From: Neckera pumila
Taxonomy: Eukaryota; Streptophyta; Bryopsida; Hypnales; Neckeraceae
Reading direction: 5' to 3'
Assembly: GCA_963969595.1 (NCBI GenBank)
Contig: OZ018410.1
Span: 868,001-932,000, forward strand
Length of the DNA: 64,000 nucleotides
The notes under the pieces are model-generated. The model did not search any database. It was not told where the DNA came from and worked only from the letters and a program-made list of their open reading frames with translations. Made by a program: the position numbers and the translations under genes. Shown here one piece after another: positions 12,801 to 24,951 of the stretch; position 1 is the stretch's first letter; every line of letters begins with the position of its first letter.

Positions 12801-13980
12801 GGTTGAAGAATTTGTTAGAAGGGAGCCCCATCTGGAAGGTGAAGAAGTGTTTGGATCCCAGAAGAGGAAGGCAGACATGCCATTGGGATGTGAGCATGAT
12901 TCACATAGACCTGATAAGGTGAATTTCTCGTATCCTCGCATCCAAACCAGATCCTATAGAGCCTCTTCAAGTGTTTCTCAGTTGAATACAATTACTAAAG
13001 ACTTGTTGCCAACAGAAGATGCAATCTTGGCGGAGGCAATGGAAATTGAAGAGAATTCTGGACAACAGAGTACGCATCTATTCTCTCATGCAACAGCAAT
13101 TCAGGAGAGTGACTGCGACGAAATGCAGTGGCACATAGCAAGGCTACCCAAAACATCAGCGAAGGCTTGCTTTGCTTTGCAAGCAATATCTAAGAAGAAG
13201 TGCACTGCAAAGATTGTACAGAACAATGTTGCTACAGCAGCCCCAACATATATAGGTATGATGGAGAATTACAAGAAGAATCGGAATGACAGGATGCAGT
13301 TCTTCTTTTGCAATGATGACATTGAACGCTGCGTGAAGGGTACAAAACGGAAATGGGTGTTGTCCCGTCCACCTATTCCTTCCATTTGGCCAGTGAAGAG
13401 GGGCACTGCATTATCGGAAGCTGAAATTTTAGCATTTGAAGCTGCTAGTTTTCAACTTCCACAGCGTGAAGTCATTTCACCACGAAGACTATTTGGCGGT
13501 GAAGCAGGTATAGATTTAGTTTCTTCTTATCCTATTCCTTCATCAGCAGATGACCATCCTAAAATCCGAGGAGGGAAATTGATTCGACGTAATATGAAGG
13601 CCCCCTCCACCAAACAAGCAAACAATTGTGCTTCTGCCATGACCTTAACTGCACGCATTACCCGTGTGACCATGGTGCCTTACCCGGGTTTTGGGTGCAC
13701 AGTTTGTCTCAGTTCTGGAGCGGAGCCAAGGAGTCAGCAATATATGATTACAATTTCATCGTTCCCGAGCTGTAGTTGCCCTTACTTCAACGAAATGACA
13801 ATGAAAGCTTTGGGGAGGCGAGGACAATGGACAAATTGCAAGCATTTATATTTTGTTTTCACAGTCATTTGCAACCTGCAGTGTGCAGATGATGTCTTCA
13901 TTCATTCTCCGAGTTTTAGTTTTAATGAAGTGAAACGAGTACTTCTGAGCGGGATAGTGAATCATTTAGATTTGAACTAG
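9827..13980 (+). pseudogene. Mutator-like (MULE) transposase pseudogene with SWIM zinc finger
   Basis: This encodes a DNA transposase of the Mutator-like type, about 1184 codons long, in two exons (9827-11911 and 12511-13980). The intron has a GTAAGT donor and a CTACAG acceptor and keeps the frame. The N-terminal ~470 codons are open and contain Cys pairs (CTNQNC; CKICKEPPTC). The central part carries candidate DDE-core pieces: HVYDSSYC, then KGFMADSA, then CLFHW. The third acidic residue was not assigned. The C-terminal end has a SWIM finger, CSCPYF...NCKHLYFVF (C-x-C then C-x-H), typical of Mutator and FAR1-type proteins. Six in-frame stops kill it: TAG at 11246, 11576, 11723 and 12586, and TGA at 11846 and 11879. 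Otherwise the frame stays coherent, suggesting decay mostly by point mutation. FAR1-like domestication is unlikely given the stops. No terminal inverted repeats were found, so element ends are unknown. Confidence 0.8.
12191..12206. repeat. Perfect CTCTCGGGCCCGAGAG palindrome in the transposase intron
   Basis: A perfect 16-bp copy of the palindrome that defines the 5.3-7.7 kb array lies inside the transposase intron (11912-12510). The longer cassette flanks are not conserved here. Confidence 0.8.
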
Positions 13981-15016
13981 GTGTTGGTTCTCCAATGAAC
14001 CAGCTCTTCATGTGATCTATTTTATTCATCAATGAAGTAGTAGTGAGACTAAAAAGGCCACTACTACCATTATTATTTTACATTCCTAAAAGTACAAGAT
14101 GCTTTGTCTTCCCCAAATATTTATATACTTGCTTCTACTATATAGGCTATGCCATTTATGTCATGATGTGTTAAAACTTTCTACTTTTGAATCCTGTAGC
14201 CCCAGATAATTTCATGCTTAATCATATCCTTCAAACATAAATATGATTGCCTAAGAGATGGATGTTGTAATGAAAAGGGAAGGTAGAAATCAACGTGAAA
14301 ATGACTATATCAGCACAAGCATACTAGAAGGTAGAATTTTGAGTAGCAATATTTTGTCCCTGAACCCATACCCCGTGACCCTTCATGATCTAGGGGCATC
14401 CCTAAACATCTATCGTAGGCTCTATATTGATGAAGTCACCCAATCAGAAAGTATGTTTATATTAGATTCTCTGTTTCCTTGAACGTTTACGCATCATGTC
14501 GCAGATTTTAATTATAATCTAGCATCATCAAGCTTTTTCATTCAAATATGTTATAGATTTCTTGCATCTACACCCTAAACCTTGTTTGCCATCCAACTTT
14601 TCATGCACGGTCAATGAAATTTTCCACAATGCATCATTCATTTTTATCAACTTTCATCTACATTCCGTGTCCTTTACATCCATTTTTTCATCCACTTTGA
14701 TCTACTTTCATCGTCCTTTTCATCCATTATTTTCATCCACTTTCATCCCTCTTCATTGCCATTTTCATCCAATTCTTTTCATCTGCTTTCATCCATTTTT
14801 GCCATCAGCAGTCATCCAATATCCTTAAATTATCATTCACCCTAACCCTACATTTAATCAAAATTTTCACTTTATTTCATCAAAGTTTTCTTTTTTCAAA
14901 CCCCAATCACTGCTCCCCGCTCACCAATCCCCGCTTCTTGCTCGCCGCTCACTGCTCCAAGCTCACGCGCTAGCAACGCTCAGTAATAAAAAGGTCCTTT
15001 GGATGGTCAAACATGC
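13981..15016. other. Intergenic; CATCC/TTTCATC-rich tract
   Basis: No gene is recognised. At about 14590-14830 the + strand is a pyrimidine-rich low-complexity tract built from variants of TTTCATCCA, which makes a spurious open frame. At 14905-14985 there is a short C-rich stretch of CTCACCGCT-like repeats. Confidence 0.5.
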
Positions 15017-15947
15017 TTAACCCCTAAAGGACCAAGGTGATTTTACTATCAAAAACCACTCAAAACTGTCATTTCTATTGCAAAGAGAAAAGAATTTTAA
15101 AAATTGTTTTTTTTTTATATCCAACCATAAAATCTTATACTTGACTAGTATATGAATATGTGGAAGAAATTTCAGAAACTTTGACCATGTAGATTGTAAG
15201 ATATATGTATTTAAAGTGAAGAAAACAAGTTTTTTTGCACCTTGCTTAGCTAGATTTTTTGGCTTTGAATCTTTTAGTTCAAAATTTTTGCACTATTGAT
15301 TTTGATTTTCTACTTATTTATGATAAGTAGTTGAGTTGAAAATCTACCAAAAAAATTTAGGAAAAAAAATACTTAATTTTCATTCATTAAAAAATTGTTA
15401 AATAGAAGTGGGTTCAAGATTGAAGAAAAAACTAAATTGTTAGTAGTTTTTTAATGTAATTGAATCACAATAATTCCGACGGTGAGATTTTTCTAGCAAA
15501 AAAATCTAACATTGTTTAACAATTTTTCTTGAAAAATTCTAAAAACTGCATTCAAAAATGAATTCTATATGTTATTTTTTCAAGAAGATGCTTAGATTGC
15601 CCGAAAAACTAAGATTGTCCATAACTTTCTTTTTATTAGTCCAAATTGAATGAAACAAAGCTTCACATATAGACAAAAATATAATCTTTTAGAAAAAAAT
15701 TTGAAAAAAAATTATTTTAATTTCTTGTGATTTTTTTTGTGCTGCCCACCAAATTCAATTTTTGCTTATTGTGCTATAACTTTTGCTCCCAAGCATCAAT
15801 TAAAATAAAAACTATATATTCACAAAGCTCTTGCAAAAATACACAACCTCAAAAAATTCCAAAATATATCACTAAAAACTGAGACAGTAGGAACCTGCTC
15901 GGACCCAAATTGTCCCCCGAGGGGACAAATGGTCCTTTAGGGATTAA
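15017..15947 (+). mobile_element. piggyBac-like non-autonomous element (MITE), copy 1
   Basis: This 931-bp element includes both TTAA flanks. The left end reads TTAACCCCTAAAGGACCA and the right end is its inverse with one mismatch (TGGTCCTTTAGGGATTAA). TTAA flanks and CCC..GGG termini match the piggyBac superfamily. Just inside the right end is the hairpin TTGTCCCCCGAGGGGACAA. The AT-rich interior has no convincing ORF. It is the most complete reference copy in this orientation. Confidence 0.75.
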
Positions 15948-17244
15948 TGCATATTGAAGAATGGATAGTCTTCATCCAATTTTTCATCTAAAATATTATA
16001 GTGTAAAGATTGGGCTCCATCCTTCAAAGGACAAATTGAGATGCCATGGTAAAAGTAACTAAATTGTAATAGTGGTAAGCAATCTTGCATTGGTATAAGA
16101 GAAGAAAAGCAATCTATAAGGCAAAATGGTCTACAAAATATATAACTAAATTTTGATTGATATAGAATTATAACTTAAAAGTGATTGGAAATTCACCAAA
16201 GTCACTTAAAAATAGATACAATTGAATTTAGATTAAAAAAGTAGATGGCCATGGTATGCAAATCAAAACACAAAAGATTGAATAGCTAGGGGGCTTGTAT
16301 TTTTGCAGTGTAAGATAATCTTTCTTTGCAATTGAAATTTTCTTTTGATTTGTTATTAGAAAGGGCAAGCAGTAGAATAAGCAATTGGCCAAATTGTGAA
16401 TTATTTTCAGCACTTTGAATGTTTATATCTTGCAATCTATGAAGTTGAATGAACTTAATTCTTTTATACAAATTCTCTTTGTAGTATAGAGAAATAATGT
16501 ATAGTTGGAAATGAAAAAAATATATTTTTTCAATTTTCACTCAGTGTACTAAAATGACAATTTTTGAATATTTTACTACCATTAGCACTATAAATTATAG
16601 TCTAAATTTAGGAGATTTTTTTTTCATTAATTTTTTTTGTTTGATTAAGAGAAGAAAAGCTTTGTGTTGACTAATGAGATTTTGATTCTTCTAAAATATT
16701 ACGCATGAGTTTTCCAAAAATTATTTTGAAATCATGCTCATATAATTTAGAGAGGGGGACATCCTCTTAATGCAAGATGATTTCAGGTATATTAGACAAC
16801 TTGATTATCTTTGAAAATTAGAATGCTAATTAATATTAACTACCTATCCAAATGGTCCAAGTTCCCAAAGTTGAATGGTGATTCTTCCAACACAAAGTTG
16901 AGTCAAACTATAATCTTGTAATCTTCCCTTTCAAATGGAATTTTTTTTTAAATCACAAATTCCTACAATAGCCTAATTCAAATTTGTCAAGTTTAAATTT
17001 CAATTTTTTTTAATATTATTTCAATTCTATTCACTGCTCTAGAAAGAGTCATTTTTGTATGCTTTTTGTGAAAAATAGTCAAAAAACTTTAGGGGTTCAA
17101 GCGTGTGATTTGGAATGGTTGATATCTAAGACAAAGAAGATGACCCTCACTAATGGATGAATGGAGTGCGCTTTGCAGGGCAGCTATAGAGTCTCCCATT
17201 GAAGATGACAAGTGTATTTGGGAATGGAAATTCACTGAGGCCGT
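15948..17244. other. AT-rich intergenic with a decayed TTAA-family right end
   Basis: No gene is recognised. At about 17040-17098 the sequence ends in AAACTTTAGGGGTTCAAG, resembling the right end of the copies at 53.5 and 55.8 kb with the last TTAA changed to TTCA, so a worn remnant is likely. The rest is AT-rich without clear structure. Confidence 0.4.
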
Positions 17245-18164
17245 CACTATTAGAAAAGCAAATTTTTGGTGATGTTTTACCACTTGTCTAACGTGCAATG
17301 TCCAAAAAACCATGAAGATTTCAAAGGACATTTGGCCCAACAAGATAGATTTTTGTAGACGTTGCAGAGAACATTGGCTATTTACTGTAAATCTAAGTTG
17401 ATGTCTGCAACAACATGTAGACGTCTGAAACAACATCAAGAGTTACAAATTTACAATGGTCAAGTTCCCATATTATAGTTATTCCATATCTTTTGTCTCA
17501 CTATGGACGGACAATCAATATAAATAGGACCTCTCAACTCTTCCTTCTCATAAGTTTTCAATGAAGTAATTCCTTCATTTGGCCATCAAAAATCCTCTTG
17601 ATGTTAGATGGTAAGTTTTTTTTAATAGATGTTGAATTCAACAATTGTTTTGTTCGTTCTTTTATTCTTTATTTATTTTTAAATAATTGTTTTCTACTAA
17701 CCTTGACTTAAAGGTACAATATGCAGCAAGTGATGTTTCAAAAAACGTCTATCTAGACATCAAAATTGATGTTTAAAAAAATATTAAGAATGTGGCACGT
17801 CAAAAGAAATGTCTACTGGAACAACATTTTAGCTAGGTGCCACGTCAGATTTAAAGGGGTCCATGTCACAAACCACTTAAGCATAAAAATGGATGAAATT
17901 TTTTCCCATGTAGCACTGCTTGCTTGTGTGGACATGATGTGTTTGCCAAATGGCACATTTTGGGAACCTTAGACGACCATGTCTTTCGGGATGTAAAAAA
18001 AAAATGAGGTCAAAAAAGGCATGTTTTCTAGAATTTTGGCATGTTTTTTGCATGTCCAGTATAACAGATTTTAGGTGACATCTATGTTGACCTTTTTGCT
18101 CGTCAAAACAAACGCTAGGCCTCATTTTTTTAGACATCACAGAAAACACAAGTTTCTTATAGTG
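17245..18164 (+). mobile_element. Non-autonomous CACTA (En/Spm) element with CGT target duplication
   Basis: The left terminus is CACTATTAGAAAA and the right terminus is TTTCTTATAGTG. They are flanked by a 3-bp duplication CGT (17242-17244 and 18165-18167), as expected for CACTA elements. The 920-bp body is rich in GACGTC, CACGTC and GACATC motifs, which are plausible subterminal binding repeats. No transposase is encoded. The element decaying at 61.6-64 kb has a similar terminus and similar motifs and may belong to its autonomous family. Confidence 0.75.
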
Positions 18165-18673
18165 CGTCTATCTTGAAAATTGGGCTGGCAAGCAACTAGT
18201 GAGCCAACCTTTCAAGAGCCACTCCGGGGCAACATGACAACTAAATTTAAGAAGAAGAAAAAGCATCCTTCATCCATTATTGAGCTCCTGTCCCACCTGA
18301 CTGAGTTGGTGCCCCTAGGCTCTCGGCCCGGCCTCCCTGGTGCAACTATAACTACAGCAACTGAAGCAAGATGGTACATATTGAACTTATCATAAGTTCA
18401 GTAGCCCTAGTTACCTTGCCTAATTGGCTTGGACAGACTCTCAGCATAACATTATATACCAGTGCTGGAGGTCCCTCCCCTCCAAAGCTAGAGCCCCCTA
18501 GCGAAGGAAGTTACCAAGTTAGTAGAGAAAAATGATATGATAAGGCTAACAATGAGCTGTGACCAGGAGAACGGAAAGTTTGTCCAATCCTAGACATTTG
18601 AGGCAAACTCCAGTTACCTTCACCAAACCAATGAGATGCCTGGGATTATAATGTAATGCCCTCCCAGGCATCC

Positions 18674-18713
18674 GGGGGGATTATCCCTCCTTTGACAAGG
18701 AGGGAATCCCCCC
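18674..18713. repeat. GC-rich hairpin
   Basis: Arms GGGGGGATTATCCCTCCTT and AAGGAGGGAATCCCCCC pair around a TGAC loop with a small bulge. It lies just left of the truncated TTAA-family copy at 18724. Function unknown; it may be a terminus or remnant of a mobile element. Confidence 0.6.
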
Positions 18714-21579
18714 AGTTAACAATATTCAGAAACTTTGACCATGTAGATTGCAAGATATACGCATTAAAAGTGAAGAAAACAAATTTTTTTCCACCTTGCT
18801 TGACTAGATTTTTTGGCTTTGAGTCTTTTTAGTTCAAATTTTTTACACTATGGACTTTGATTTTCTACTTATTTATGTGAAGCAGTTGAATTGAGAATCT
18901 CCCTAAAAAATTTAGGATAAAAAGCACTTCATTTTCACTCATTAAAAAATTGTTAAGTAGAGGTGGGTTCAAGATTGAAGAAAAAACTAAATTGTTAATA
19001 GCTTTTAGATAGAATTGAATAACAATAATTCCAATGGTGAGATTGTTCTAGCAAGAAAATCTGACCTTGTTGTGAGTCCCAAGGTTGTCACCTGGAACTC
19101 AGAGTCTAAATTTTTTTGCTTTTTACTCATTTTAATGAGTAAATTGTTATCAAATTGACCAGTTATACTACTTTGTGAATAATTGAGATAGAATGATACC
19201 TGTTGAGATGAAAACCCAAAAAGCATCAAATCCATTCGAATATGTGCTCTTTCTTAAGTTCTAGCAGTAGAAATGGGTACATGAGAGCCCAAATAGGAAA
19301 TGGGAGAGTTCTAATTCCAACCTACACCCAAATATTAGAATATTGATAGAATTTACAAAGAGTTTTTACCACGAAGATGCATACAAATAGTGAATTGGCT
19401 AAAAATAGTAAATGTAGGTCATTATAGTTTACCAGTAACTTAGAAAGCCCATGAGAGGAGTTTGGATGAAAACCGAACTTGAAAGAAAACATTGGTAAAT
19501 AGTTGCCCCGCAGGACTTTTTAAGCCAAAATTCATAGAAAATCACGAGGAGGCGACCGCGACATGGAGAGAGGTGTTTCTGACTTAGAAACATGCCAGGA
19601 GCGTAATGGCGAAGACGGATTGCCAAGATTCCCTCATACGAGGAAGATTCCTTTGTAAAGGAATTAAAATCAGGAGATAGGAATTTATTTCTCCTTGAAT
19701 AAATACCAGTTTGGGTTGGAATTTTGCAAAAAGGATTTGGGAACTTCCTAAAAGCTACCCAAATTATTTCGTAATTTTCCAAATTGCAGAAGATGACTCC
19801 CTGGGAAGTCAACCAAAATTACCACGGATTAAGAAATTCATAGAAATTAATCTGGTGATGGTAAAATCCCACTAAAAATTAGGGTAGTGTATTTTAGTTT
19901 GAATAAGATTCTAATCAAGTTTCACGACATTTCGACATCGGTAACTACCCAAACCGGCGGCGCTAATGGAATTTAACAAAATTTAACGGAATTCTAAAAC
20001 ATTCCGCGGATGGACCGGCGAATCACAAGCTGACAAAGTCTGAATTAAGTCAACAGCAACTCTTTTTTGACATTCTTGGACCTTCCAGACAACCCTGGCT
20101 AGTTATAATCAGCAAAAGTTACACACTCCAAGAGTTGGATTTTCCACCTTTTTCACTAGGTTGAAAAACACTATCTTTTATGAAGAAAATCGACTTAGGA
20201 GTAGGGGGTTAGGGGGTCTTTAGACTAAAAAGGGTCTTCTGAAGCCAACGCAGCAGACCGTTTTCTATTTGGAGCTTTTCTCCAAAAGATATAGCCCATT
20301 CAGCTGTAGGGTAGAATTAGGCATAGTAGTTAGTCATTTTAATTTACTTAGATATTATTTTAGTTTACGTAGATATTATTTAGAGTAAAAGGAGGTTAAT
20401 GGGAGCCCCGGAAAAGTATAAAAGGGCTCCCACCGACTCCCTTTGCACCCCTTTTCTTCATTTTATGTTAATTGAGCCGACACGAGGCTTTGGATTCTCG
20501 CTTTGTTATTCTGCCAAAATTGTTGGCAATTGTTGAGTTTTTGGTCTAGAACCAAAAACCTTGCTTTTATTGCATTAGAGTCTTGAATTCCATTCTTTGT
20601 TTGATTTTTGGTGCCATTCAAAGGACGTTGGGGTCCCTTTGAATCACTGCTAACGCATATTTTGGGTTTTCTTTCTTTGCTTTGGTTTTTGTATTAATGC
20701 CAGGGATATTCCAACCAGATCTCGGCGTAGCCGGTAGTTGGAACCCTTGGATTTGTGTTTTGAGTCCGTTGTCTACTAACCAACTTCCTACCGAGCTATT
20801 TTGGTTAGGAATTTCACACCTTTTGAGTGTTGCAAATTCCCCTTGAAGCCTAGACGTTGGAAGAAGTGGTCCAAGAGTCGGTTATAATATTTTAGAGTGA
20901 GTTGGGTGAGATCCAACCCTCATACTAACCGCTAAGTGGTATTTTGTCCAAAATTTGGGGCCATATCCCCCAATACGGCGAAACTTCGCCCTTAGTTACA
21001 ATTTTTAGTCACTAATATTTCAAATTTAAAGTAGTTTTTGTCAGCCTTTGGAGGAAATACCCTCCAAGACGGCAAAGCTTCGCCCTTGAGAGAAATTTTA
21101 GAAGTTCCCAAAAAACCATAAAAAAAATGTGTTAGTTTTCCTTTAGAATACGGCCTCAAGCCTAAAAAATTTTCAAGTTAGTTTTGGTTAAAAGGGTCCC
21201 CTGAGGGACCCCATTTAGTGGCAAAACAACAGCCGAGGTTCTGAATTGATAAATACAGAGTTATAATAAACAGCCAGAGGCCGGAGAGAACCATCCAAGG
21301 CCGGAGAGAACCAGTCAGGAGAAGAAACTGGCCCACCGATACTGACCAGTCATCAAGACCGGTTCGAAGATCAAGGCCTGATTAGTGATCTCAACGTCCC
21401 AAGCTAGAAATTAGAGTTCAGTTAGTGATTCGGAGTCACCAATTAGCAGTCAGAGTTCATGTTAGTGACCTCAGGTTTATCAAGTTGAAAATCAAAGTTC
21501 CCGTTCAAAAATCAAGGTTGATTAGTGACCTTAGAGTCGATATAAGCAACATCAGAAGCCCATTAGTAACTTCAGATCT

Positions 21580-21950
21580 TTAACTAGTAAAACCAGGTGC
21601 CTAGACCGAACCCCAGAGCCAAATCAGTTCATCCAAGGCCCAATTAGCGAAGCCAGTAGTTAAAGCATCAAAACCGAGGCACATTAGTGAACCAAATTCC
21701 CAATTAGTAAACTCAAATTCTAGTTAAGAGTAAAACCAAGTGCCTAGACCGAACCCAGAGCCAAATCAGTTCATCCAAGGCCCAATTAGCGAAGCCAGTA
21801 GTTAAAGCATCAAACCCGAGGCACATTAGTGAGCCAAATTCCCAATTAATAAACTCAGATCCCAGCTAAGAGAAAACAAGGGCCTACATCGAACCCCAGA
21901 GCCAAATCAATCCCTTCGAGGGCCACTTAGTGAGGACAAAAGTAAAGTAG
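21580..21950. repeat. ~145-bp tandem repeat, about 2.5 copies, inside the solo LTR
   Basis: Units begin near 21580, 21727 and 21872 and share CCTAGACCGAACC, CAGAGCCAAATCAGTTCATC and CAAGGCCCAATTAGCGAAGC. The first two units are nearly identical and the third is partial and diverged. The frame at 21985-22215 just downstream is not a recognised protein. Confidence 0.8.
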
Positions 21951-23579
21951 TAAAACTCGGACCCCTCAGAACTGGTCCAGTACAATGACTACCGAAACCA
22001 GAGTCTCAATTACGCTCCAGCCAAGCTTCAGACAAATCAGAATTCGGAATTGCACTCCAGGTTCGCAAGGCAGATTGAAGTTTGCTCCATTCAGTAGCAT
22101 ACTATCAATAACCCGACAACTGGAACGAAAGAATTCAAATGCAACTATAACTTGGAATTCATATCAGTATAGGAGGGAAGAGAAGGCGGACAAAAAATCA
22201 AGGTACGCTCTTTGAAATTAAACCCAAGGACTTTGACATAATTTAGTATAGATTTCAAAGTCAATACATAAAAAACAAAATAAAGAATCAATTGACTTAG
22301 ATTAGTTCTAGAATTAGTTAAATTGGGAAAAAGTTAAGGAAACCTTAGTGGCTTGAATTTGACCTACAATTAGATTAGATCAAGTTTAAAAAGGTAAGAT
22401 TTTCGAAGATTTGCCTTTGAAAAATACAACCTTAAAAGACAAGAAGGAAGGACCTTAAAAAGGAGTGAAAGAAGACTTTACGAGATTCTAGAATTTAGCT
22501 AAAATTTGCATTTGCTTGGTTGAATTATAATTGGCTTCACGGATAAATTAGCAACATTCTAGAATATTAGATTTTTTCCAAAGAATTGTCTTTGGAAAAA
22601 ATAAAGACTTTAGTGGAGGAAAAAATACTACTATAAGAACCGATAAAAGATAATTAAAAATACGCCTAGAATTATTTAGACCATAGGAAATTTAAAATAA
22701 GGTAATTTGATAAATTTGACTTATAAAACATTTTAGACCATTAGAGATTGGAATTTTTTAGGATTTGCCTTGGATAACAATAAAAAATCAAATCAAGAAT
22801 AATAAGAGAAACCAAATATCAAAAGATTGGAAAAAAGAAGGTAGTTGTGGAATAACCACTAATTGACCAATTTACTTCTAAATATCAAAGATTGAAAATA
22901 AACAAGACGTGGAGGGAGCGCATCGACAAGGGATGGACTTCACGATCCAGATGGGGCACAAGACCATCGATGATTTCAAGGTATATACTTAATCTTCACT
23001 CTCTAATTGTGTTTTAATTTTTAATTAAGTTGATTCATTTTAAAAACCTAGAGCCGAAATTAGGACTTAGAATCAGACCTTGGAAAGATTTAATTAGCAA
23101 AATTAGAATTTAAAATTAAGTAGAAATTTCTTTTAGCTTTCCGAAAATATATTAAACATAAAAATCCGATAAAAATTGAGAAAATAGTGAGAGAATGAAG
23201 TCCACATAAGAAACGAATAAAAAATTAGGAGATCATCCAAAGGATATCCTAAGGGAATTTAGGATCTAAATTAGAGTAGAAAATTGAGTAGAAAATTACG
23301 ACCTTAAGAATTTAAAGTAGAAACCCAAAGAGATTAAACTCAAGTTAAGTTTTCTTCCAAAGTAAATAAGAATTAGGTGAAACCTAATTTCACCTAAACA
23401 ACCTTTACTTTGGATTAAAAAGTTAATTTTGGTTTTGACCTTTGCAATAGAAAAATAATAACCACGTCAATTTAGTTTAACCAACCTAGTAAAAATCAAC
23501 AAGAAATTAACCATAGGAATTTTACCACAGTTTGTCGTAAAATTGATCGATAATCTAACTTAGAATTTAACGAAAGGAG

Positions 23580-24140
23580 CTATTAGGACGAAAGTTAAAA
23601 ATAATTAGTAATTCCCATTTACATTAAAAAGAGTTAAAAGTTAAAGTAAATTTTGAAGAACCGTAAATCGGTCAAAATATACTAAAACTTTTTAACCTAA
23701 AGTAATTGAGCTTTTAAACGAAGGTAGAAAATTTAGAAGAGAAGTTAAAATAATTTACCAAGAGGAGTAAAAACTCAAGGTAAATTTAGATGAATTGTTA
23801 ATCGGTCAAAATTCACTAGAAGATCCTTTTAACTTTAGGTCATTGAATTTTTAACGAAGGTAGAAAATTTAGAAAGGAAGTTAGAATAATTTACCAAGAG
23901 GAGTAAAAACTCAAGGTAAATTTAGATGAACCGATAGTCGGTCAAAATTTACCTAGAACCTTGGTAAATTATGAATTTTAGTTTGTAAGGTAGAAAATCT
24001 TAATAGGAAGTTAGATAATTTAGTAAAAGAAGGTAAAACCATTAGGAAAAGATAAAATCTAGGGTAAATTTTGATGAACCGTTGAATCGGTCAAAATTCA
24101 CCAAAGATTTTGCAAATCTAAACCAATCCTTAATTCTTCA
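23580..24140. repeat. ~130-bp AT-rich tandem repeat inside the solo LTR
   Basis: GAAGGTAGAAAATTTAGAA and its variants recur at about 23720, 23857 and 23988. Each is followed by AATTTACCAAGAGG-type sequence and a GAACCG..TCGGTCAAAATT block. Unit length is about 131-137 bp with clear divergence between copies. Confidence 0.75.
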
Positions 24141-24951
24141 ATCAAAGTAGAAGAATATTAGTAGAAACTAGATAGAGGTTGATTAACAGGGAAAAATTAG
24201 GAAAAAAAAGATTTGATAAGAAAAATAAGGTTAGAATTACAACAAAACGTACTTTAGATTAGAACTCACATCGAATTAATTTAATTAGGCGACAATTGAA
24301 CGCTTAGGATAAGATAGGATTTCAAAATAGGAAAAAACCCTTAGAATTAAATTAATCCTTCCTCAACTTCTACTTAGTTACTCACGTTTGTGATAAAAAA
24401 GCTCCATTGCTTGGAAGGCAACTCATTTACTACAGCCAATTACCCATAGACTTAGATTTACTCATAGAACCTGGTTGTGCATGTTAGAATCTAGGGTGGG
24501 ATTCATAACACTCACACTTGTCTAACAATTTTTTTTGAAAATTTTTAAAGATTGCATTGAAAAACGAATTCTATAAGTTATTTTTTCAAGAAGATGCTTA
24601 GATTGCCCGAAAAACTAAGATTGTCCATAACTTTCTTTTTATTAGTCCAAATTGAATGAAACAAAACTTCACATGTAGACAAAAATATAATCTTTGAGAA
24701 AAAAATTTGAAAAAAATTTATTTTGACTTTTTGTGATTTTTTTTGGGCTGCCCGTCAAACTCCAATTTTGCTTATTGTGCCATAACTTTTGCTCCTGGGC
24801 ATCAATTAAAATAAAAACTGTATATTCACAAAGCTCTCGCAAAAATACGCAACCTCAAAAAATCCCAAAAGACATTACTAAAAATTGAAGCAGTAGGAAC
24901 TTGCTCGATCCAAATTGTCCCCTGAGGGGACAAACGTCCTTTAGGGGTTAA

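Larger units (their letters stand above)
19071..24516. mobile_element. Giant solo LTR (5446 bp) or non-coding LTR-type element
   Basis: The termini are perfect inverted TGTGAGT...ACTCACA with TG..CA ends. The 5-bp target CTTGT is duplicated exactly at 19066-19070 and 24517-24521. I found no second copy of either end inside, so one long LTR left after recombination is the simplest reading. TATAAAAG lies at 20417-20424, flanked by GGGAGCC and GGCTCCC, about 1.35 kb from the left end, as for a U3/R boundary. No gag-pol motif or long ORF is visible. Internal repeats lie at 21580-21950 and 23580-24140, and two small hairpins with a TTCGCC arm lie near 20976 and 21072. A large non-autonomous retroelement lacking recognisable LTRs is the alternative. 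Confidence 0.65.
18724..24951 (+). mobile_element. piggyBac-like element copy 2, 5'-truncated and split by a nested insertion
   Basis: Positions 18724-19070 and 24522-24951 together match the copy at 15017-15947 from its internal TTCAGAAACTTTGACC to the right end CCTTTAGGGGTTAA (TTAA at 24948-24951). The first ~155 bp are missing. The two halves are separated by the element at 19071-24516, whose duplicated target is CTTGT. The hairpin TTGTCCCCTGAGGGGACAA is kept near the right end. Confidence 0.75.
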
